Of a DNA stretch of 64,000 nucleotides, positions 13,201 through 24,509 are shown piece after piece. The translations under genes and the position numbers were made by a program. The notes beneath the pieces were generated by a model, which did no database searches, had not been told where the DNA came from, and worked only from the letters and a program-made list of their open reading frames with translations. Each line of letters begins with the position of its first letter. Within the stretch, counting starts at the first letter, position 1. Origin of the DNA: Fagopyrum homotropicum (Eukaryota > Streptophyta > Magnoliopsida > Caryophyllales > Polygonaceae); contig BSWB01000004.1 in NCBI GenBank assembly GCA_033239125.1, positions 127,109,235 to 127,173,234 of the forward strand, written 5' to 3'.

Positions 13201-15896
13201 GTTGATCCAAATAAGGTTGGATGAGATGATTCCAAGGCAAATGAAGATCCTACAAGGCTCCTAGAAGCTTGATCATCATCAAGAGTTGATTAAGGGAAAA
13301 CCACGGTTGGAAACACGGGTTGCTCATCTTCCACGGCCGTGGTTCTTGCCAAGCTTGCTTCTCGGAGTTGTCCAGAAAGTTTGACGGCCGTGGAACATAA
13401 ACCTCGACCGTGGAACTTGCAGCTGTTCACCACCTCTTCGTGGCTTTCAAATCCAACTCTTGGCTCCTCTTCCAAGGCTTCCAAGGCCTTGATCTCTTCA
13501 TTGCAGGCCTCTTCAACACCTTCCTCCATCATGCTTAAGGTAAGAACCTTCTCCAAGGGGTCCTTGATCAAGATCGAGCTCACAACTTCCCTAGATTCTT
13601 CATGCTCGACTATGTTGAAGATATCTTCATCAAGGGTTGGCCCTTTCATCATTGTGGACAGCTTGAACTTGATGTTCTCTTCCCCGATGTTGAAGGAGAG
13701 AGTCCCGTTCTTGCAATCCACTAAACATCCGGAAGTGGCTAGGAAAGGTCTTCCTAAGATGATAGGAACCGGATAATCCGCCGGAATGTCCAATACTACA
13801 AAATCAATAGGCACGTAGAATCCTTCTAGCTGCACCGGAATGTCCTCTAGAATCCCAACCGGATGAGTGATAGAACGGTCCGCCATATAGAGGGTCATCT
13901 TGACCGGCTTTGGCTCTCCTAGCCCGACCTTGTTGCTAAGTGCAAGCGGTATGATGCTTACACTCGCCCCAAGATCACAAAGGGCCTCGTACTTCACATC
14001 TCCCACTCCTATTGGGACGCAAAAAGAGCCCGGATCCCTTAACTTTGGAGGCATCTCTTCCTTCATGGTTTGGATCAATTCCGACGATCTCTTGGTCATC
14101 CTTATCTCCCCATACTCCTCCAACTTCCTTTTGTTGGAGAGTATTTCCTTCAAAAACTTGCCATATGCCGGCATTCCTAAAATGGAATCCATGAACGGAA
14201 TGTTAATATGTAACTTGGACATTAGTTCAAGGAACTTACCAAAGTGATTGTCTAAACGAGCTCTTGCTCTTGATTGTGGGAATGGTAGTGGTGGCTTGTA
14301 TGGAGGCGGTGCCACATAGGCTGGCTCTACATCTTTGCTCTTGCCTCTATCTTCTTGCTTTCTTCCCTCTTCTACCACTACTTGATTTCCCTTAGCTTGG
14401 TCCTTGGGCAAAGGATCCTTCATACTCAACCCACTCCTTGTTGTGATAGCCAACACTTGGCCTCTTGGGTTGTCTTCGGTTCTTCCGGGAAGCTTTCCCG
14501 GATCTCTATGTGCTTCACCCGCCTTTTGAAAGACTTGTGCTTCCAAGACCTTTTGAGCTTTAGAAATTGAAGTCACGGTGCTCTCAAGTCCACTCAATCT
14601 TCCTAGCAATTGTTCAAACATGACTTCGGTCCTATCCTTTGAAGGTTGAGAAAAACCGGGTGGAGGTTCTTGTGAAGCTCTTTGTGGTGGAGTTGTGCTT
14701 GTGGAGGCGGGAGGGTTCAAGGCTCCATCCGGGTTAGAGTAAGAAAATCCGGGATGGTTGTGGTTGGGCCGGTAATTGTTGAATTGCCGGTTGTTGTTGA
14801 AATTTCTTGGGCCTTGGTAATTGTTGAAGTTGCCCCTTCCCATATAATTCACATCTTCCTCCTTGGAAGACAAGTTAGCTTGTGGAAGTACTTGAGGAGT
14901 TGCTTGGCTCTTCAAGGTTGTAGTACACAACTCTCTTAAGGATTTCAACTCGTTGTTGATGGCGTCAAGCTTGAAATTGCTCATGGTGACCTCGCTCACC
15001 TCATATGCTCCCGCCTTTCTTCCTTCACTCTTCCTATGAGAGTATTTCTCAATCACTAGAGCTTGCTTCTCCACAAACTCCCAAGCATCATCTACATGTT
15101 TCTCCATAAATGTCCCACCGGAAAGAGATTGAAGCTTGAATTGGCTATCTTCATCAAGTCCCTTGAAATAGATCTCCAATAGCTCAATTTTCGGTATGCC
15201 ATGGTGTGGACAATCTAGGAGAAGGTCTTTGAATCTCTCCCAAGACTTGAACGAACTTTCTCTATCCCTCATCACGAAGGCATTGATCTTCCCTTTTAAT
15301 TCGGTGGTCTTGGAAGGTGGGAAGAACTTGGTCAAGAACTCGGTTGTCATCTCCTCCCAAGTACCAACTCGCCCTTGTGGAATAGATTGATACCAAGCCA
15401 GGGCTTTATCCTTAAGAGAGAAGGAAAAAACCCTAAGCTTATGGTTGTTGCTCTTCAATCTTGGCGGCCTAAGAGTCTCCATCAAAATCTCGTAGTTCAT
15501 CAAATGTTGGTGAGGAGACTCTCCTTCCATCCCTCCAAATTGATTGTGCCGGATCATTTGTAGAACTTGAGGGCGGAGCTCATAGTTGTGGGTTGCGGGA
15601 TCTCCTAGATTCACACCCGGTCGGTGTGCTCTTTGTGCCGGATCTATACGTCTCCCTAGGGTTTGTGGCTCCTCGATAACAATGGGAACAACCCTAACAT
15701 TGGCCGCCGGCTGCGGTTGTGGTGGAGGAGGTGGAGGTTGTCGGCGATTAAGCTCTCCTTGAACTAGGGTTTGCCTAATCTCTTCAATCTCCCTCCTAGT
15801 TTCCTCTTGCCTCTCATTGGCAAGTCTCCTTTCTTCCTCCAAGAGCTCATCTCTTAGCCTTATTTGCTCTAAGGCTTCATCCACAAGATCAAGCAT
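10263..15896 (-). pseudogene. Athila 1 gag-pol polyprotein with two in-frame stops
   Basis: One continuous reading frame on the minus strand, broken only by TAA at 13292-13290 and TAG at 10784-10782; the latter stands where related proteins have a Trp after RTRKD. Order: gag with SWERFKDLLLDCPHHG (about 15250-15200), aspartic protease CDLGASVSIIPLAL (about 13990-13945), RT with MCIDYRKLN and FMDDFSVYG (about 12440-12415), RNase H with MCDASD, integrase zinc finger ending CDACQRTGNIS, and catalytic core DFMGPFPSS and IISDRGKHF. The usual SDGG is changed to SDRG beside the second catalytic Asp. No CCHC zinc knuckle is visible in gag. The apparent ATG at 15896 lies in the deletion junction, so it may not be the natural start; gag of Athila 2 begins slightly earlier relative to the shared coiled-coil stretch. 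Confidence 0.92.
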
Positions 15897-16960
15897 ATGT
15901 AAAGGTACTACAACAACCCACTCTCCTATAAGGATAACTCATCATCAAGCTAGAACAAAGCTAGTCTAGGAGGTATAACAAGATCATCACACTCGAGTCA
16001 TCCTAAGTAACAACCGAGACTCTAAGGTCTCCTAAGGTCCACAACCACTAGATGACATTGAAAACTATCCTAGGTCCACCCTATGCATGCCACTAACATG
16101 GATCAACCTTATAACTAAGGAAGGAACGTGGAAGAAGGGAGAAGAAGAGCCTACCGTTGAAGAAACGCAACCACGAAACAAACAGCGCGACTGCGGGCTG
16201 AAGGTCACCGCCTCCGCGGGTCCTGTGCACCGCCTCTGCGGCTCCTGGTGGTCCTGGAGCCGCCCCTGCGGGTCCTGGTGCCTCCCTTGCGGTGGTCTGG
16301 GTCCGCCCCGTGGCTCTGTGTTGCCGCCCCCGTGGTCGAATTATTGAAACAACGCCTTCTTCGATCTTTGACTTTGCACTTGAGCTTCTATGGCTTCCTT
16401 CTTTGGCTGGGTCTTCTCAAATCATCATCCACAAGATCAAAGCTCTTCTCCACGTCTTAAGCTTGCTAGGAACACATGCAACCAAAGGAGGTCATGAAAG
16501 AACCTTCTTCCAAAGCTCCATCCACAACAATGGAGGAAGGAGAAGAAGAGGGAATATATGGAAGCAAGGAAGAAGAAGAAGAAGGGAAGGAAGAGGAAGA
16601 GACTTACCAAGCTGGATCTACAGCTCCTTCACTGTTGGCCCCACACAAATGATCCAAGGGAGAAGGAGAAGATAGCATAAGAGGATGAAGAAGTGTGGGA
16701 AGTGAATAACGTGAAAGACAAGAGTGAGGAGAGAGGGAAACCAAGGCTGCAACAAGGGGGAGAGAACAAGGGGTCAAAAACCCTCATTGGCTCCTTTTTA
16801 CATAGGTAACGAGGGGTCAAAAGCGGAATAATGAAGGGTCATACGGAATTGGGATAAAATCCCGTCACTCAGTACATCGTTTATGTGGAAAGCCTGAGCC
16901 GCGCTTGCGGGAAGGCCGCTAAACCGCTCACTAACCGGAATTAAAATTCCGGGTGTTACA
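15888..16960 (-). mobile_element. 5' LTR of chromovirus 1, truncated
   Basis: On the minus strand this starts TGTAACACCCGG at 16960 and matches 807-1447 until 15888, where it passes into Athila 1 gag. The match starts at ATCAAGCATATG, a possible microhomology of the deletion. This copy is longer than the left one, with extra blocks near 16370-16440 and 16505-16710, so the left LTR has lost sequence. It contains the GC motif cluster at 16200-16330. The missing downstream part (LTR end, PBS, gag, protease) was deleted together with the Athila 5' end. Confidence 0.85.
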
Positions 16961-19720
16961 ATTATATTGTCATGAAGTTGCTCTTGTTTTCTTGTAATTT
17001 AAATGGTTTGTGTTTTTTTAAGTATTTTCTGTGATGATTTTGACCCAAAAGTTGTTTTGTTCAGCTAAAATCTTCCACAAGAGTTTCATTTGCATGACTA
17101 TATAGGTGTCTATCGATTTTCTCAAGTTTGAACCTCCTAGAATTTTTGGCCTATATACATTGTCCAATTAATCAACGGTCTATGTTTGTCACTTTTGTTC
17201 TAGAAATAAAATCCCTATAGGTTTTGTCAAGTTATTCATGAATGCTGGTTGGAAGCATAGAACTTTACATTGTATAGATTGGTTTGGTGGCTAGGTTTGT
17301 TTAATTAGTGTGCTTCTTCCTTCTAATGGAAAGGATGTTACTTTTCCATTTATACAATTGTTGTTTTGTATTGGTTGTCGGGTGCTCAAATGTATGTTTA
17401 TTAACTCTTTCATTAATAACCGGACAACCTAAATATTGGTCTAGATATTTTGTATGGTTCATATTTAAGATTTTTTCTAGTTGTTGGTTTATATCATTGT
17501 CGATATTTTTGGTAGTTTGCAATTCTAATATATGATAGTTTACTTTTTACCTCAAAAGAGCACCATAGATTTTGAGAATATTATTAATTTATTGACTAGT
17601 TGTAATGTTTTGTTTTAGCAAAAGTAATTGTGTCGTCTACAATGATAGGAAAGATATAGTATTTCCATTCTTTGGGGCTATCCCTATAAAATTTGGGCAT
17701 TCATTACACCCATGTTGCAACATTATGCTCCTAAATAAAAAAGGTTCAGGGAAAAAAGTTGATCAATACGGTTGTCGTTGACAAGAATTGAGAAGGAGAC
17801 CGTGCTGATGCAATCTTGAATCCAACCAATATTTTTGTTACGAAACCATTTTTTCGAAATTGAACGAGTAAAACTCAATCAACTCTATCAAAAGCTTTCT
17901 TCATATCAAACTTAATAGTCATCCAACCTTCTATTCCTTTTTTGTTTTAAAGGAGTGAGAAATCTGATTTGCAAATAAGATGTTATCATGAATTGATCGA
18001 TTTGCGATAAAGGTCCCTTGAAAGGGGAGGGGGGGATAAGTTTGTATATTATAATTTTCATTCTTTGTGAAATTATTTTGACGATAATGTTGTAGATTGT
18101 TGAACATAAACTTATAGGTATGAAATTATTTACTTGATCAAGGTTGTTGCACTTTGAAAATAAAGTAATGATTGTGTGGTTAATTTGTTTTAGGAACATT
18201 CATTTATAAAGAAACTCTTGATAGCTTTTATAACATATAGACATAAAACATGCAGTGATGTTGATAAAAAACCGTATGCATTCCATCAAGACTAGGGGAA
18301 TTATGACCACCAATTTTAAAAAGAGTGGCGTTGTGAGATTTAAATTATCTTCATTGCTAACTTTAGGGGTTATTAAACTTTAAAATGTTTGATATTGGGC
18401 ATTATTGATGTCATTCTTTAGAATTTGATTTTGAAAGATTTTTTGAAGGTATTTTTTTAATCTCTTTCCCATTTGTGATGATTAAATCATTCGCATCTAT
18501 GATCGTTTTTATATGGTTAGAGTTTCTTCTTCCCGTTGCAATTTTATGAAGTACTTGGAATTAGTGTCAATAAGTCGAACATGAATACTTTTTACTCATC
18601 CCCAAAAATTTTTTTTATGAAAATCTAGCAATTCATTTTAATTTTTTGATTAGGTTTGAATGTAAGAATTTGATGCTTGTGTTTCTAGAAACTTTTCATG
18701 GACCTCCTTTAATTGTTCGGAAATATTTTTAAAGTTAGTTTTAATTCCAAATTTTTAATTTGTTTTTTTAGAAGGGTTTTTTTAGTCTAAACATGTATGT
18801 TCTTAAATAGTTTCTTCTGGCGTAGTGAACACAAGCATCAAATTCTCCAAGTTTATTTGATTATGTTTTTTAGTGATTTAATTTTGTCCAAATTTAAAGG
18901 GTATGATAGAGTTATAGCTATCAACTTCAATATTTAGAGATTTTTACAATGATCTGGCGTAGTGAACGCGTGTTTTTTTGTAAATATGTTGGGGTACCAT
19001 TGTAGAATTTTTTTCATGGACAAGCGTTCTATCCATTTTTCTAGAAAATTGTTCAAATCTTCTCTTTTATTTTCTCCAGGTTAATTTGTTTCCTATTGTT
19101 TTAAGGTCTATCGTGTAACAACTTGATTTGAAGTTAAATAGTTAAGTAATCTACTAAATATGTTAGGGTTACGTTGTGTTCCGTCTTGTTTTTATTTGTT
19201 TGTTAATTTTATAAATCTCCAAGTAAAATGCATGGAGTGCCAAACCACGGAATTAAGGTGGACAAGTCTTCCTAAAAGCGTTTTTTTTCTTCTCTTTTTG
19301 TGATGGGACATATGCAAAATTTATGTGCATATGGTTACTAGATTTAATACATAAAAATTCAATACAAGTGATTCATTCGTTTCTGTGAATAATAAAAAAA
19401 AATTGGTTTTTAACAAATATGATTTCCAAAGAGGCATATACCCACAACTCTACCCTTGGAAGGACAATAGATAATATTGTCAAATCCATCGTTTCTCCAA
19501 AGTTTTTTAATTGGTGGAATTTCCGTTTTTATTTCGACTATGGCGATAACTTTTTATATTGTATTTTTTTACAAAAAGCTTCGAGGTTTGACCTAAGATT
19601 GTTTTTTTGCCCAAACCTCTAATGTTTCAAAGGCTTACTAGCATTGATAACCTTTGCACTCTTTGAGCTAACCCCTTGTTTCAAAGATATTGATTGGATA
19701 TATGTCTACCATTTTGGTTC
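16961..19720 (-). pseudogene. Decayed L1-type LINE (endonuclease and reverse transcriptase)
   Basis: On the minus strand I can follow a non-LTR ORF2 in pieces. Near 19640-19590 NIRGLGKK matches the start of L1 endonucleases. At 18150-17950 the RT reads NNFIPISLCSTIYNII and later ISQRMK, aligned with NYRPISLCNV-YKII and the following block. Near 17930-17880 the segment IKFDMKKAFDRVD carries the first catalytic Asp. Near 17660-17620 VDDTITFAK is the xDD motif. Frameshifts, stops and high AT content show long decay. The 3' end and any poly(A) tail near 16961 are not visible, perhaps cut by the chromovirus insertion. Confidence 0.7.
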
Positions 19721-19728
19721 ATTGTAAG
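19721..19728. repeat. TSD ATTGTAAG, left copy
   Basis: Eight bases repeated exactly at 20437-20444 on the other side of the hAT-type element. Eight base pairs is the hAT duplication length. Confidence 0.9.
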
Positions 19729-20436
19729 TAGGAATGACAATGGATCGGGTGGTAGGTGGATGACCCTGTCCGCCACCCGACCCGCGAGAAAATCTCATCC
19801 ACCCCACCCGACCCTCCCCCCGTCAAACCCATCACCCGCATCCGATCCACCGGCATCCAACGGATGAAGCGAGTGAATCGGGTGATATTCGGGTGTTCTA
19901 CGCATTTCCTTTAAATCGATATTAAACTTGGATTTGAATGCGGGAAATTAATAATAATAAAAATAAATTCAATCCGAAAAAGTCTTATCCATAAAAAACA
20001 TGATAAATATAAAGTCAACACAAATCATCCAAGTGAAAATATTACTAGAAGTGTTATATGTTTAAGTTCTTGAAAAATAGAGAAATTTAGCAATACATAA
20101 CATACAATAAGATCATAATAGGAAGTGAACAAATGTACAAATTTTGCTAAACAATCAATATATCACCAATTTATAAATCAAAAGAGAACTAAAGATCGGT
20201 AAACAAGTAAACAATCAATAAATTTATAACAGGTGTAAGCGGGTGAAACGGGTCGGATGGGTGGATGAATGATGGATCGGGTGATGGGTGGATGAAAGGT
20301 CTATCCGAATCCGACCCGATCCATCACCCGCTTCATCCGTCATCCGCTTTCATCCGCTTCATGTCGGGTTTTCACCCTTTTATTATGGATCGGGTTATCG
20401 GGTGTCCGTCGGATTCGGATGAAATTTCCATCCCTA
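19729..20436. mobile_element. Non-autonomous hAT-type element
   Basis: A 708-bp element with imperfect terminal inverted repeats: the left end is TAGGAATGACAATGGATCGG and the right end read inwards is TAGGGATGGAAATTTCATCC. The perfect 8-bp TSD ATTGTAAG flanks it. The ends are GC-rich with many GGATCGGGTG and CATCCACC repeats, which are reverse-complementary between the halves, and the middle is AT-rich. No transposase is present. The ORF at 20265-20585 runs across the right end and is chance. Confidence 0.88.
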
Positions 20437-20444
20437 ATTGTAAG
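20437..20444. repeat. TSD ATTGTAAG, right copy
   Basis: Exact match to 19721-19728. Confidence 0.9.
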
Positions 20445-20731
20445 CATATGCTCTATTTTTTTTGGGAAATTCCGGATGGTACCCTCATGGTTTGGGATTT
20501 TCCGGATTTTGCCCAACAGTTTTTTCGAGTTCGGATGGTACCCTTAAGTTTACGTTATTTTCTAGATTTTGCCCAAATTCATTAAAAATTTTCAAATTCC
20601 ATTAAAAAATTTAAAAGAAAATAAAATTGAAAAATAAATAAAATATAAAGACTGATTTATTTATTTTAATAATAAACTAAAACAATGATTTTTAATTTTT
20701 TTTTTTACAAGAATCCTTATTTTATTTATAT

Positions 20732-20740
20732 TTTAAATAA
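20732..20740. repeat. TSD TTTAAATAA, left copy
   Basis: Nine bases repeated exactly at 21758-21766 around the inner foldback element. Confidence 0.9.
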
Positions 20741-21757
20741 GGGAAATTTCGGATGGTACCCTCGTGGTTTGGGGTAATCCGGATTTTGCCCAATAGTTTT
20801 TTCAAGTTCGGATGGTACCCTTAAGTTTATATTGTTTTCCGAATTTTGCCCAAATTCATTAAAACTCTTTAAAATCTATTCAAAACATACACAAATAAAT
20901 AAACTAAAATCAAAAAATAAATTAAAATAGAAAGAATGATATACTTATTATAAAACTAAAGTAAAATAGTAACTTTTTTATATAAAAAATGTTTTATATT
21001 AATTTAAAAATAAATTAATTAGATAATTTTTAAAAAATTCAAAAAAATCAGTGTTTTATTTTATTTTAAAAATAAATAAATTGGGTTAGCATTTTTTAAC
21101 AAAATCTAAAAACATAAGTGTAACTTTATTTAAAAAAAAAATAAAATAAGGATTCTTGTAAAATTTTTAAAAAAATCACTGTTTTAATTTATTATTAAAA
21201 TAAATAAATCAGATTTTTTTATTTTTTATTTTTTAATATTACTTTATTTTCTTTCTTTTAGTTTTGGGAAATAAATAAAAATAGAAAAATTATTTACTTA
21301 TTTTAATAATAAATTAAAACAGTGATTTTTTTAATTTTTTAAAAGAGTTCTGATTTTATTTATTTTTAAATAAAGTATAACACTTATGTTTTTAGATTTT
21401 GTTAAAAAATGCTAATCCAATTTATTTATTTTTAAAATAAATAAAACACTGATTTTTTTAAATTTTTTAAAAATTATCTAATTATTTATTTTGAAATTAA
21501 TATAAAATATTTTCAATTAAAAAAAAGTTACTGTTTTACTTTATTTTTAAATTAAATAATTATTCTTTCTATTTTTTTTGTTTTTTAATTTTAGTTAATT
21601 TTATTTTGTATGTTTTTAATAGAATTTAAAAAAGTGTAATGAATTTGGGCAAAATCCGGAAAACAACATAAACTTAAGGGTACCATCCGAACTTGAAAAA
21701 ACTGTTGGGCAAAATCCGGAATACCCCAAACCACGAGGGTACCAACCGGAATTTCCC
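20741..21757. mobile_element. Inner foldback MULE-type element nested in the outer copy
   Basis: A 1017-bp element with the same ends as its host (GGGAAATTTCGGATGGTACC on the left and the complement on the right) and a perfect 9-bp TSD TTTAAATAA, the hallmark of Mutator-like elements. The two arms are near-complete inverted repeats of almost 500 bp; for example ACAAAATCTAAAAACATAAG in the left arm recurs inverted in the right arm near 21380-21400. No ORF of interest. Confidence 0.9.
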
Positions 21758-21766
21758 TTTAAATAA
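21758..21766. repeat. TSD TTTAAATAA, right copy
   Basis: Exact match to 20732-20740. Confidence 0.9.
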
Positions 21767-22154
21767 AGTATAACACTTATGTTTTTAGATTTTGTTAAAA
21801 AAAATGCTAATTCAATTTATTATTTTTAAAATAAAATAAAATACTGATTTTTTTTAATTTTATAAAATTATCTAATTTATTTATTTTAAAATTAATATAA
21901 AATACTGATTTTTTTAAAAAAAATTTACTGTTTACTTTTTTGTAAAATAAGTAAATCATTCTTTCTATTTTATATTTATTTTTCAATTTTACTTAATTTT
22001 CTGTTATATTTTTTAATGGAATTTGAAATTTTTTAATGAATTTGGGCAAAATCCGGAAAACAACGAAAACTTAAGGCTACCATCCGAACTCGAAAAAACT
22101 GTTGGGCAAAATCCGAAAAACCCCAAACCACGAGGGTACCATCCGGAATTTTCC

Positions 22155-22681
22155 TTTTTTTTTTTATGATTGAACTTTGCTTTGGAGGGATTTATGAAAC
22201 GATCGGAATTTTGATTCTGAAGTTTTGACTTGATTCACCACGGTCGCGCCCCACGGTCGCGCAAAAATGTCTTCCCGCAGTCGCAAAAGAATGTCTTTTT
22301 GCAGTCGCGTGCCACAATCGCGCCTATTGTTTCACGCGGTGAAACAACAAATCTTGCCATATCTTTTGTGACTGTCTTGATTTGCTTTCCTCTTCTGATT
22401 TCCACGATTTTCTTTCATTCCCTTAATCAATGAGTGCAACCTCCTCCTCTTTAACCCTAACATCCGTTCTCCTTTTCCCTCTTTCACGTAACTCTTCTCT
22501 TCTCCTTTGGCTTCATCCTCTCTTCCTCCTTGCTTTTGCATAACAACCACGAGCACGGATTCGCAATAGCAACCGGAGAGCCCTTTGACCTCAGTCTGCA
22601 CGCAACGACAACAACAACCAAAGATTTGCTTTCTTTCTCTTTCTACATCTCCATCAGTCAACTACGCGAGCAAGAACGAAG
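22155..22681 (+). mobile_element. Left fragment of the chromovirus 2 5' LTR
   Basis: This stretch continues on the far side of Athila 2 at 35906. Both sides carry the same GC-rich phrase (CACGGTCGCGCC at 22240-22330, CCGCGGTCGCG-like at 36080-36235). The LTR start is not certain. One possibility is TGTAAGCATATGC at 20439, before the foldback MULE: it has the TGTAAG start of the solo LTR at 2085, and the summed fragments (about 1.77 kb) would be close to that LTR's length. The ORF at 22332-22661 is not recognised. Confidence 0.55.
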
Positions 22682-22686
22682 GTAAT
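22682..22686. repeat. TSD GTAAT, left copy
   Basis: Exact match to 35901-35905 on the far side of the full-length Athila. Confidence 0.9.
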
Positions 22687-24408
22687 TGTTAGCATGAAAT
22701 ATTGTGATATTTTAGGCACGTTTTCTAAGTGTATTTGATTCATATTGATAGTCATTGATTGAGCATTGATGCATTTGTGAGCTAGTTTATCTATAATGTC
22801 GATATAGAGATCTACACAAGCTTTATGTTGATTATAGGTGATTGAGAGCTATTTCCGAACGAAATTGAGCAAGGATGAAGTTGTTCGACATGTCCATGGA
22901 TTGAGGGCATTCTTAGGAGCAAAAAGGAGTTCAAGTTGGAGAATGCACGAGGCTAGGGAAAAATCATGTTCTTGCCCTAAACCACGCTCTAAAATACGGC
23001 CATACCACTTTCCACGTTCAGTTCCACGGCCGTGGAACCATGGCTAGGGAAGCGTGGTTCATTCCAGTAACTTCTACGGCCGTGGAGAAGATGGTTCAAA
23101 CCGTGTTGATTTCCACGCTCTAAATTACGGTCGTGGAACCTTCCACGACCGTGATCTTGGCGATCCTTTTCGCCACACTTTAAGTCACGATCTTTTAAAA
23201 GATTGGGCCGGGCCGAAAGTTTATCTTACACTATAAAAGGACGGACGAAGAGAGATTCCGTCACCTCGCTTTAGACCTTCGCTTACGCATAGACGCATCC
23301 TACGTTTACGCTTGGAATTGCCCTAATCTCGCATTTGGCGGAGATTGTGTTTAGGAGATTTTTGCGCTTTGTCATTGGGATTTCCGGATTAACGGAAGAT
23401 CGAAGATTCGGAAGATTGTTCGCAAGGAGATTTCGCTTCTTGCTTAGGTTTGATTTAGAAGACGGATTGACATCCCGTTCTTCCTTCTTATCTAAGATTG
23501 TGTTTGTTTGTTCTATTCCGAATCTAGTGACGATATTTGTTCTTGATTGCGACTTTGAGATTGGTTTGAAGTTTATTGAAAGTTTTCGGAAGTTTTCATC
23601 TTTCAATCTTTTAATCTTTGAATTTGATATCAATATGACTATTGTTGGCTAAAAACCCTTAACAATTCTAAGGTGAAGGGTTGATAGTTGTGGCTTAGAT
23701 GATGATAGATCGATCGTAAACAAATTGGACCCTGAGAGTTAGAGAGAATCGTCGACGAACCCTAAATTACGGCCTGTTCTTGAGTCCGGCCGTGGAACCT
23801 CAAGAACTAACCGTGATTTCCCTTAAGTCTACGAACTTGCTTTTACTTTAATCCAAAGTTAAAGATTTGCTTTAACTTAGTTTAGGTTTGCCTTTTCTAG
23901 GTGGTAGTGAAGCCTCAACAACCTCTACCTCGATTGTGAGTGTTACAACCTTAATCGATTTAGTTAGTCTTGATCCTTGGATTACAAGTTTGGGTATTTG
24001 ATATTAATTCTCATCTTTAGAACCTTTCTATATTGAAGCCTCAACAACCTTTATAGAGAGTGTCTTGTAGGTGAGTCATATAAGGTTTTTGGAACTTCAC
24101 CGTACGATTACCTTACATTAGCATACCTTTGCATATCTTAACTCTGTCCTTATATCATTAGTATAACTTGAATTGATTGCCACAGCTGGATACTTGGATC
24201 TTTAGGATTGTTGTTTTCCCAATAATTTGCAAAGCTCTTACATCTACTTGCTTGATAATCTGCAATTGAATTTGTTCCCCCCAAATCCCTGTGTTCGATA
24301 CTCTGGAATTCTTGCTTAACTACGTCGATCCGTACACTGCGGGTTCGCTTGCTTGATTCTAGTTTTATAAATTTAAAGCTTATTTGCACGCACGCTAAGT
24401 GGCGAACA
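22687..24408 (+). mobile_element. 5' LTR of Athila 2
   Basis: Starts TGTTAGCATG and ends GTGGCGAACA; 1722 bp, nearly identical to 34177-35900. It carries the exact palindrome CCACGGCCGTGG at 23024-23035 and several one- or two-base variants at 22985-23155 and near 23775-23820. The ORFs at 23283-23652 recur in the other LTR and are not genes. Confidence 0.95.
23231..23240 (+). promoter_or_regulatory. Probable LTR TATA box
   Basis: CTATAAAAGG about 540 bp into the LTR, repeated at 34721-34730 in the 3' LTR and matched in the Athila solo LTR at 38623-38614 (minus). Conservation in all three LTRs supports a transcription start shortly downstream. Confidence 0.65.
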
Positions 24409-24414
24409 AGTTTT

Positions 24415-24432
24415 TGGCGCCGTTGCCGGGGA
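24415..24432 (+). other. Primer-binding site, tRNA-Asp type
   Basis: TGGCGCCGTTGCCGGGGA lies six bases after the 5' LTR and is complementary to the 3' end of plant tRNA-Asp, the usual Athila primer. Confidence 0.88.
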
Positions 24433-24509
24433 TTTGGTCTAGGCCAAATTCGGTAGCCGGTTGTCAGGCTTGGGAGCTTGCTCTCGTTATTTGATATCTC
24501 TTTGAGTGC

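Larger units (their letters stand above)
6741..15893 (-). mobile_element. Athila 1, Ty3/gypsy element truncated at its 5' end
   Basis: On the minus strand this element has gag-pol (15896-10263), a 3' non-coding region, a polypurine tract and a 3' LTR (8577-6741). The proteins and LTR closely resemble those of Athila 2 at 22687-35900. Two parts are missing. The 5' LTR, primer-binding site and the first codons of gag are gone, because at 15888 the sequence passes directly into the chromovirus 5' LTR. The ORF3 region that Athila 2 carries is also absent: only about 400 bp separate the pol end from the conserved block near 9840, against about 2.4 kb in Athila 2. It cannot be autonomous. Confidence 0.88.
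20464..22154. mobile_element. Foldback MULE-type element (outer copy)
   Basis: The left end GGGAAATTCCGGATGGTACC at 20464 is mirrored at the right end by GGTACCATCCGGAATTTTCC, which stops at 22154. The inverted repeats continue inward through GGATTTTGCCCAACAG and its complement, so the whole element is close to one long hairpin. It lies in a run of T (eight before, eleven after), so the TSD is an ambiguous T tract. No coding capacity. Without the nested copy its length is about 665 bp. Assignment to the Mutator superfamily rests on the clear 9-bp TSD of the inner copy. Confidence 0.82.

Noticed and set aside
13339..13776. Plus-strand ORFs opposite Athila gag-pol (also 13900-14247 and the 329-codon minus ORF at 26471-27460)
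   Set aside because: They are antisense shadows of the real polyprotein frames and match no protein.
23283..23652. ORFs of 105-116 codons that are conserved in both Athila 2 LTRs (again at 34773-35142)
   Set aside because: They are repeated only because the LTRs are nearly identical; they are on both strands at once and lack protein motifs.
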